Assembly: GCA_012719955.1 (NCBI GenBank)
Contig: JAAXZI010000107.1
Location: 1-43,939, forward strand
Direction: 5' to 3'
DNA from: Phycisphaerae bacterium
Lineage (GTDB): Bacteria; Planctomycetota; Phycisphaerae; UBA1845; PWPN01
DNA length: 43,939 bases
The translations under genes and the position numbers were made by a program. The notes beneath the pieces are model-generated. The model was given only the letters and a program-made list of their open reading frames with translations, was not told where the DNA came from and did no database searches. Shown here one piece after another: positions 24,217 to 30,106 of this stretch. The first letter of the stretch is position 1. Every line of letters begins with the position of its first letter.

Positions 24217-25734
24217 GTGAGCAGGCAGGTGGGCGTTGGGGCTGGAAGGCGAGCGAGAAACGGTCAGAAGACAACTGAAGGTGCTATCGTGAGAACCGAT
24301 CACGGACAAGTCGGAACAAGAGCAGGAACCCGGCCGGCGGCGCGATTCAATGCCGCCACCGCCGGAAACGCGCTGCCCTCTTCGCGTGCGCACGTGTTCA
24401 CATGCTCACTTCCGCACGTTTCTACGCGCTCACGTTCTCAAATTTCAACATGCCCACGTGCGCACTTTTCCGCATACCCACCTGCGCACGCTTCCACGCG
24501 CCCTTGTCCTCACTCTCGGGTATTCTCACTTTTCGCTTTCTCACTGCCGACTTTCTCACTTTCGGCTTTTTCACTCCTTGCTTTTTCACTTTCGCACTTT
24601 CGCACTTTTTCTCACTTTCTCACTTTCCCACTCTTCTGCCTGCTCCTCCTCTCCGGCTGCAGCTCTCCCCCCCAGGCGCGAACCGCTTTTGAACCAGTAC
24701 AGATCCCCAACGCAACCGCGGTCCCCCGAGCCATCATCTACGGCAGCCTCCTGGATCTTCTGCCGCATTTCGACGTCACGCCGGCGTTGCAGATGTTTCT
24801 GTACGGCCCGAGCGACTACGGCAAGACCGCCCTGCGCAACCCGCAGGGCATGGCCCTGATGGAAAACATCCTGATGGTCTGCGACCAGGGTCTGCCCGAC
24901 CTGGTCGCAATCGACCTGGCCACCGGCCGGCGGCTCCCCTTTACTGACCCCAATCATCGTCCGCGCTGTCCGGTAGCGGTCGCCACCGACGCCGCCTGCG
25001 TCTACGTGGCGGACACGACCATGCGCTGCGTGCTGGTTTACGACCGCCGCGGGCGTTTGCTCGAAGAGCTGGCTCCCACCGCCGATCCGAACCGCACCTT
25101 CCGGCCGGCCAGCGTCCTGGTCCATGAGAACATTCTGTACGCCGGCAACATCGCCGACCGTCGAGTGGAACGCTTCGACCTGAACGCGCGTCAGTGGCTT
25201 TCGCCCCTGCTTCCGCCGGCGGACATGAAAAAGCTGGTCGCGCCCGCCGGGCTGGACATGCTGGAGGACGGCACGCTGCTGATCGTCGATGCCGTACAGG
25301 GGCATGTGCTCCGCTGCACGCGCGACGGCCAGTGGCTGCCCCCTATCGGGCGGCCCGGGCGCCGCGACGGAGAATTCGTGCGGCCCAAGCAGGTGGCGCA
25401 CACGCTTTCGGGGCTGATCCTGGTGGCCGACGCCGGCCGGCAATCGGTACTTGTATTTGATGCCCGGGGAAGGCATCTTATGGAGCTTCACGAGACGAAC
25501 GGCGACCAGCCCACGCAAACGCCGGGGGCGCGGATGGGCTGGCGCGGGTTTACGCTGCCGATGGGGGTACTGCCGCTGCCGTCCGCGAGCGCGAAGGTGA
25601 TGCTCCCCCGGCTGGGCCACGAGATTCAGGCGGCTGATGAATATGTGCTGGTTTCGGATGAGCTTGGCGTTCCCTCGCTCACGCTGGTGGGCCTGGTCAC
25701 GCGCCAAACCGGGGAGGTCACCGATGCCCGCTAG
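24217..25734 (+). CDS. NHL-type beta-propeller lipoprotein (second)
   Basis: A frame of 505 residues, but the real start is uncertain. Residues about 60-140 are encoded by low-complexity DNA that happens to give a hydrophobic FSLSAFSLLAFSLSHF pattern, leading into PLFCLLLLSGC, a lipoprotein signal with a good L-S-G-Cys lipobox (about 149). The mature part is a propeller: MFLYGPSDYGKTALRNPQGMAL, VYVADTTMRCVLVYDRRG, LYAGNIADRRVERFDLNA, LLIVDAVQGHVLRCTRDG, ILVADAGRQSVLVFDARG. It resembles the protein at 19299 (shared F-YGP then L-x-x-P-x-x-x-A-L), so these two are paralogues. It overlaps the next cytochrome by 11 nt. Probably a scaffold of the conduit or an outer-membrane lipoprotein. Confidence 0.8.
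   Translation: MSRQVGVGAGRRARNGQKTTEGAIVRTDHGQVGTRAGTRPAARFNAATAGNALPSSRAHVFTCSLPHVSTRSRSQISTCPRAHFSAYPPAHASTRPCPHSRVFSLFAFSLPTFSLSAFSLLAFSLSHFRTFSHFLTFPLFCLLLLSGCSSPPQARTAFEPVQIPNATAVPRAIIYGSLLDLLPHFDVTPALQMFLYGPSDYGKTALRNPQGMALMENILMVCDQGLPDLVAIDLATGRRLPFTDPNHRPRCPVAVATDAACVYVADTTMRCVLVYDRRGRLLEELAPTADPNRTFRPASVLVHENILYAGNIADRRVERFDLNARQWLSPLLPPADMKKLVAPAGLDMLEDGTLLIVDAVQGHVLRCTRDGQWLPPIGRPGRRDGEFVRPKQVAHTLSGLILVADAGRQSVLVFDARGRHLMELHETNGDQPTQTPGARMGWRGFTLPMGVLPLPSASAKVMLPRLGHEIQAADEYVLVSDELGVPSLTLVGLVTRQTGEVTDAR
24390..24645. repeat. Pyrimidine-rich 8-bp-period tract in the propeller leader
   Basis: Degenerate units of TTTCTCAC / TTTCGCAC type with CACGTGCGCAC-like interruptions run from about 24390, becoming regular at 24530-24640. 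It is complementary to 23951-24020, so the transcript could pair over about 600 nt. It ends exactly at the lipoprotein signal core. Confidence 0.75.
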
Positions 25735-26728
25735 CACTATTTCCAGTCCCGCCGCTCGCGTCAGTGCAGCGGTTCTCTCCCTGATCGGCGTTGCGCTTGC
25801 CGCCGCTCAAGCTCTGGCGCCCCCGCCGGTCGCAACCCAACCTGCCCGGCCGGCACCGGCCACGCAGCCGGCCCGCGCCCGCCAGACGCCAGTGCGCAAG
25901 GCGGTCAACCCGCACTGGACGAACACCGGCTGCCGGCACTGCCATGATCCGGCTGCCGGACCGGCCGGCCCCATCCCGCCTGAACGGGTGGAGGCCATCT
26001 GTGTCCAATGCCACGATGGCCGGCGGGCCAGACCCGAACCCCACCCCGTCGGTCGGCTCTTTGAGCGGACCACCAAACCGCCCGACTGGCCCGCGCCTGA
26101 GGACAAGGTCACCTGCATCACCTGCCACGACATTCACCCAGGCGGCCGGTTCGACGGCCCCCGCCCTGCCGACAACCCGATGTTCCTACGGGGATGGACG
26201 GGCAACATTCTCACCTTTTGCGGCGAGTGTCACCCGGCCACGCCGGAGGCACACAGCCGGTACAACCCGCACATCACGCAGATCCAGAATGGCCAGATCG
26301 TGGCCCAATCCTGCGAATTCTGCCACACCAAACCCATGCCCGCCGGGGAGCAGGCCGTCCGCACAGGCGAGCCCGCCTTACGAGGCGGTCCGATCAATCA
26401 GTGCGTCGGATGTCATAACACCCACGTGGATTGGTTCACCCCCGGCCACATCGGTGCGAAGATTACGTCCGAGGTCCGGATCGCCCTCGAGGCGGTCGCC
26501 GCCCGACACGGCATCGTCATGCCCGAGAAGACCGGCTTGGCCGCGGGGTTTTTGCCGTTGTCCGACGGCGACACCGTCACATGCGGCACCTGTCACAACC
26601 CGCACCAGGCCGGCGTGTTTCCCGATGAGAGCCCCCTGGCGGCCGGAGCCGCCCGCCCGCCGGGCCGGGACAACGAGCAGCTTCGTGGTCTAGGCAAGGA
26701 ACTTTGCGGTGCATGTCATGCGAAATAA
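25724..26728 (+). CDS. Eight-heme c-type cytochrome
   Basis: A 334-residue secreted cytochrome. ATG 25724 has GGGGAGG 6 nt upstream and overlaps the upstream propeller by 11 nt. Signal peptide: AAVLSLIGVALAAAQALA, followed by VATQPARPAPATQPARARQ linker. There are eight CXXCH motifs: CRHCH, CVQCH, CITCH, CGECH, CEFCH, CVGCH, CGTCH and CGACH, the last four residues from the stop. The CHDIHPGG and CHNPHQAG segments again match the doubled-CXXCH style. No lipobox or helix beyond the signal, so it is likely periplasmic, and its position just before the cytochrome b fusion suggests it accepts electrons from it. Confidence 0.9.
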   Translation: MPASTISSPAARVSAAVLSLIGVALAAAQALAPPPVATQPARPAPATQPARARQTPVRKAVNPHWTNTGCRHCHDPAAGPAGPIPPERVEAICVQCHDGRRARPEPHPVGRLFERTTKPPDWPAPEDKVTCITCHDIHPGGRFDGPRPADNPMFLRGWTGNILTFCGECHPATPEAHSRYNPHITQIQNGQIVAQSCEFCHTKPMPAGEQAVRTGEPALRGGPINQCVGCHNTHVDWFTPGHIGAKITSEVRIALEAVAARHGIVMPEKTGLAAGFLPLSDGDTVTCGTCHNPHQAGVFPDESPLAAGAARPPGRDNEQLRGLGKELCGACHAK

Positions 26729-28805
26729 ACCTGTAGGCCATACAGCCTCTGTTTGCTTTATTCCGGGTGCTGCTGCCGGCAGAGCCGTTTTACGCCGTCA
26801 GAACGCAGACGACCGGAGTCCGGTGCCTTTTCCGGTCCAGGAGTTTCGTGCGCCGGCCCAAGCGGCGGGCAGGATGCCCGCCCCCCAACCGTGCCGGCCG
26901 GTGTGGAGCGAACGGCCGGTACGGAGCCCGGCCGCTACAGGACAAACCGCGGGCACAGAGCGAACGGCCGCTACAGAATCAGTGCGCGGCAGCTTGATGC
27001 TTCTGGCGATGCTCTTTGCCCTGGTGGCGTCGGCTCCGGTCGTGCGTGCGGCTGATCCGGAGAACTGCCTCAGTTGCCATCGCTACCGGGGGCTCGGGCG
27101 GATCGACGAGGAGGGCAAGGCCCACCTGTACCATGTGAACCCCGACTACTACGACCGCGCCCTGGGGCCGCATTCCCGGCTGCGCTGCACGGATTGTCAT
27201 CCGCGCGAGGAGGTGGAGGTCATCCCGCACAAGCCGGTCAGCCCGGTGAACTGCGCGACCACCTGCCACCTCACCGGCATGGGTGATGTCGAGATTACCT
27301 TCTCGCACGAACCCATTCTCGGGATGCTGGAGTCGTCCGTCCACAATCGCGAGACGCTTGACAAGGTCAACGCGATCATGGGCCGTCCGCTGCGCGAAGG
27401 CCAGGCCCAGTGCCTGCTGTGTCACGATGAGCCCGTCTATCGCCGCCCGGTGGAGGCATGGTCGGCCACCGCCGCGCCGGTGGCGCGCTGCGAGGTCTGT
27501 CACGGCCCGGAACTGCCCGTGGACACCCACTTCATGTACTGGCACGTCCATGCCCGCAGCCGCCCGGCCCGCAGCCACGCGGACATCACCCGCGCCTGCG
27601 GCCTGTGCCACGCCCGGCCGGAGGTCCGTGAGGCCTTCGGCATGCCCGACACCGTCGCGAGCTATCTCTTCAGCTTCCACGGCAAGGCCATGATGCTGGG
27701 CAGCGAGGAAACCGCAAGCTGCCTCGACTGCCACGTCGGCGAGCTCGAAAACGTCCACATGATGAAGTCGCCGGGAGATCCGACCTCGCCCACTCATCCG
27801 GCCCAACTGGCCGATACCTGCCGGTCGCCGGAATGCCACCCGACGGCCGGGGCCCGCATCAGTTCCGCCGCCATCCATCTTGATCTCTCGACCAGCGGCG
27901 GCATCGAATTCTTTATCGCCGCCCTGTTCGTGCTGATGATCCTGTTCACCTTCGGGCCGTCGGTGGTGCTGCAGGCCCTGGAAATGTTGCAGATCGTCAT
28001 CGGCCGGCATGACCAGCGTCTGCACGAACACGAACATTTGGCCAAGCGGCTGATGGCCGATCCCAGGGGCCGTGAAGCCCTGACCCGCTTCAGCGTCCAT
28101 CAGCGCTTCCAGCACTGGACGCTGGTCATCTGCTTCACGCTGCTGGTGCTGACCGGCTTCCCCATCAAGTTCGCCGATCGCGCCTGGGCCCGCTGGCTGG
28201 TGGAGATGTTCGGCGGGTTGCACAACGTCCGCATGGCCCACCGCTACGCCGGCCTGGTCCTGATGATCGGCTTCGTCTATCACATGGTGTACGCGGTGGT
28301 CTGCGCGGTACGCATGAAGCGGGCCACCGGCCAGGGCTGGATCAAGACCATCCTCGGCCTGCCCATGCTCACCAACCCGACGGATATCAAGCAGCTCTTC
28401 CATCAGCTTGGCTACCTGCTGTTCCTGAAGAAGACGCGACCGGAGCTGGGCCGCTTCAGCCTCAAGGAGAAATTCGAATACTTTGGCGTGTTCTGGGGCA
28501 GCATGCTGCTGGGCGTCACCGGCCTGCTCATGTGGGCCAACGCCTACACCACCACCTATCTGCCCGGCCGGGTGCTGACGGTGGCCTCGCTCATTCACAC
28601 CATGGAAGCGTTCCTGGCCCTGCTGCACGTCGGGATTATCCACATGGTGGGGGTCATCTTCTCGCCCGTGGTCTTTCCGCTGTCCCACGCCATGACCACC
28701 GGCGTCACGCCGGTCGAGGAGCTGGCCGAGGCTCATTCCGGGATGTTGCACGAAGTCGCACAGAAGCTGGGCGTCGAGCCCGCCGGGGAGGTGCACCATG
28801 GCTGA
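26718..28805 (+). CDS. Eight-heme cytochrome c fused to membrane cytochrome b (CbcL-like)
   Basis: A 695-residue frame from ATG 26718 (overlapping the previous gene); residues about 12-85 are repeat-encoded and an alternative start is GTG 26982, giving MRGSLMLLAMLFALVASAPVVRA as signal. The periplasmic domain has six CXXCH motifs (CLSCH, CTDCH, CLLCH, CEVCH, CGLCH, CLDCH), one CX3CH (CATTCH, 27252-27269) and one CX4CH (CRSPECH). The membrane part from about 395 has a first helix FFIAALFVLMILFTFGPSVV and a four-helix cytochrome b of FdnI/HydC type, with candidate heme ligands His466, His508, His522 and His637/642. The same order occurs in CbcL of metal reducers, an inner-membrane quinol oxidase. 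It overlaps the triheme gene by 8 nt. Confidence 0.9.
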   Translation: MRNKPVGHTASVCFIPGAAAGRAVLRRQNADDRSPVPFPVQEFRAPAQAAGRMPAPQPCRPVWSERPVRSPAATGQTAGTERTAATESVRGSLMLLAMLFALVASAPVVRAADPENCLSCHRYRGLGRIDEEGKAHLYHVNPDYYDRALGPHSRLRCTDCHPREEVEVIPHKPVSPVNCATTCHLTGMGDVEITFSHEPILGMLESSVHNRETLDKVNAIMGRPLREGQAQCLLCHDEPVYRRPVEAWSATAAPVARCEVCHGPELPVDTHFMYWHVHARSRPARSHADITRACGLCHARPEVREAFGMPDTVASYLFSFHGKAMMLGSEETASCLDCHVGELENVHMMKSPGDPTSPTHPAQLADTCRSPECHPTAGARISSAAIHLDLSTSGGIEFFIAALFVLMILFTFGPSVVLQALEMLQIVIGRHDQRLHEHEHLAKRLMADPRGREALTRFSVHQRFQHWTLVICFTLLVLTGFPIKFADRAWARWLVEMFGGLHNVRMAHRYAGLVLMIGFVYHMVYAVVCAVRMKRATGQGWIKTILGLPMLTNPTDIKQLFHQLGYLLFLKKTRPELGRFSLKEKFEYFGVFWGSMLLGVTGLLMWANAYTTTYLPGRVLTVASLIHTMEAFLALLHVGIIHMVGVIFSPVVFPLSHAMTTGVTPVEELAEAHSGMLHEVAQKLGVEPAGEVHHG
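26819..26980. repeat. Hairpin and family C palindromes between start and signal core
   Basis: Copy 2 of the CGGTCCAGGAGT + GGCGGGCAGGATGCCCGCC unit (hairpin at 26864-26882) is followed by three family C units (GGCCGGTACGGAGCCCGGCC and shorter forms, 26911-26975). All lie in the N-terminal coding part of the cytochrome b fusion gene. Confidence 0.8.
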
Positions 28806-29898
28806 GAACGTCACCCACGAAACCCAGCCCGGGCCCACGCCGGCCCCGCGCAAGAGCTTCTTCCGAAGGATCCTTGCCGTCCTGAAGGAGCTGGTTCTTC
28901 GCTGCTATGCGCTGGCCATTCTGCTGGTCGTGCTCTGGGCCGGCTATACGGCCGTCGCCTACCTGGTGCGCATGGTCTTCACACCCGCCCGCGTGCCGGA
29001 GGAGTACCGCACCTGGGAGACCGCCCTGCCCGGCCCCCATCCGGAGATCATGCAAATCGAGAAGCTGGCCGGCCTGGTGCCCCGGGCGCCGATCGGCCAT
29101 TATCACGCCGTCGATCGCATGCTCCCGCCCGATCTGCATAACGGCTGCCTGACCAGCGGCTGCCACAGCACGCTGGCCCACAGCAAGCGCAAGGAAATCC
29201 GCGCCTTCGCCAACCTGCACGCCACGTTCCTGGACTGCGGGATGTGCCACGACGCGAGCATCTCCGGGCCCACGCCGGCCATGTGGGTGGATGATGCCAC
29301 CGGCGAACCCTGCGATGCGCCCGCCGTCCTTCAGCTTATGAAGTTTCTGGCCCTCGAGGCCGGGCGAGTCAAGGACCAGCCCGCGGAGGCGCACCCGACC
29401 ATCGAATCGCTCCTGGGCGATGCCGTCACCCGCTCAGCGGATCCCCTGTTGAAGTACCTGCACGCCCAGATCAGCACCTCCGAGCCGGGCAGCCCCGTTT
29501 GGCGGAAAGCGGTCAACCAGCTTCGCGATGAATTGCCCAATCACGTCCGTGGTGAGTATGGCGCCAAGCTCGCCCGCAAGATGCCGGCGGAGGAACTGAA
29601 GGCCTATCACCAGCGGCTCGCGGAACTGGCTGAACCCTACCTGGCCGCTCCGAAGGGTACTGCCGAGCGCAAGCGCCTCCACGAGGAGATTCATAAGGGC
29701 ATTCTCGAAAAGCCCAGCGCTTGCCTGGCCTGCCACGGCGACGAACAAGGCCGCCTCGATTTCGAGGCCCTGGGCTATTCGCCCGACCAGGCCGCCGCCC
29801 TGCGCGATTCGGCCATCGCCCGCCAGATGGAACAGATTCAGCAGGGCCAGCCGTTCTACCTGCCCAAGCTGTTGGAGGGTGGTAATGAGCGCAGATAA
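28798..29898 (+). CDS. Membrane-anchored triheme cytochrome c
   Basis: A 366-residue protein whose ATG overlaps the upstream gene by 8 nt with GGGGAGG in front. One anchor helix at about 39-61 (CYALAILLVVLWAGYTAVAYLV) follows a basic N-terminus, so the C-terminal domain is periplasmic. Three heme motifs: CX4CH (CLTSGCH, about 118), CGMCH (about 144) and CLACH near 310, with helical linkers between. It matches the C-terminal third of the 11-heme protein at 30103: both have NLHATFLDCxxCH/NMHATFVDCxxCH, IHKGI, ALGY and QGQPF. So it is the separate version of a domain that is fused there, and it probably works with the cytochrome b fusion just upstream. Confidence 0.9.
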   Translation: MAENVTHETQPGPTPAPRKSFFRRILAVLKELVLRCYALAILLVVLWAGYTAVAYLVRMVFTPARVPEEYRTWETALPGPHPEIMQIEKLAGLVPRAPIGHYHAVDRMLPPDLHNGCLTSGCHSTLAHSKRKEIRAFANLHATFLDCGMCHDASISGPTPAMWVDDATGEPCDAPAVLQLMKFLALEAGRVKDQPAEAHPTIESLLGDAVTRSADPLLKYLHAQISTSEPGSPVWRKAVNQLRDELPNHVRGEYGAKLARKMPAEELKAYHQRLAELAEPYLAAPKGTAERKRLHEEIHKGILEKPSACLACHGDEQGRLDFEALGYSPDQAAALRDSAIARQMEQIQQGQPFYLPKLLEGGNERR

Positions 29899-30106
29899 GC
29901 CGACCACATCAGGGGGGCGGGCATCCTGGCCGCCTTCCGATGCCGCTTTTGGCAAATCAGTTTTGCACCGCCAGAGCGTAAACGGCCGGTACGGAGCCCG
30001 GCCGCTACGGAGCAGACGGCCGGTACAGAGCAAACGGCCGGTACGGAGCCCGGCCGCTACAGAGCAAACGGCCGGTACGGAGCCCAGCCGGTACAAGCCG
30101 CCGTGA
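29885..30106 (+). other. Repeat-filled leader ORF overlapping the 11-heme start
   Basis: ATG 29885 has GGAGGGTGG upstream and reads MSADKP, then runs through repeats for 73 codons to a TGA at 30104-30106 that overlaps the GTG start of the 11-heme gene (GTGA). It is either the stranded original N-terminus of that gene after a frame-breaking repeat insertion, or a coupling leader peptide. I do not consider it an independent protein gene. Confidence 0.5.
29905..30102. repeat. Inverted hairpin copy and family C array
   Basis: GGCGGGCATCCTGGCCGCC (29916-29934) is the GGCGGGCAGGATGCCCGCC hairpin in the other orientation with one mismatch. Then about five family C palindromes (AACGGCCGGTACGGAGCCC repeats) run from 29980 to 30100, directly abutting the signal-peptide codons of the 11-heme gene. 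Confidence 0.8.
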
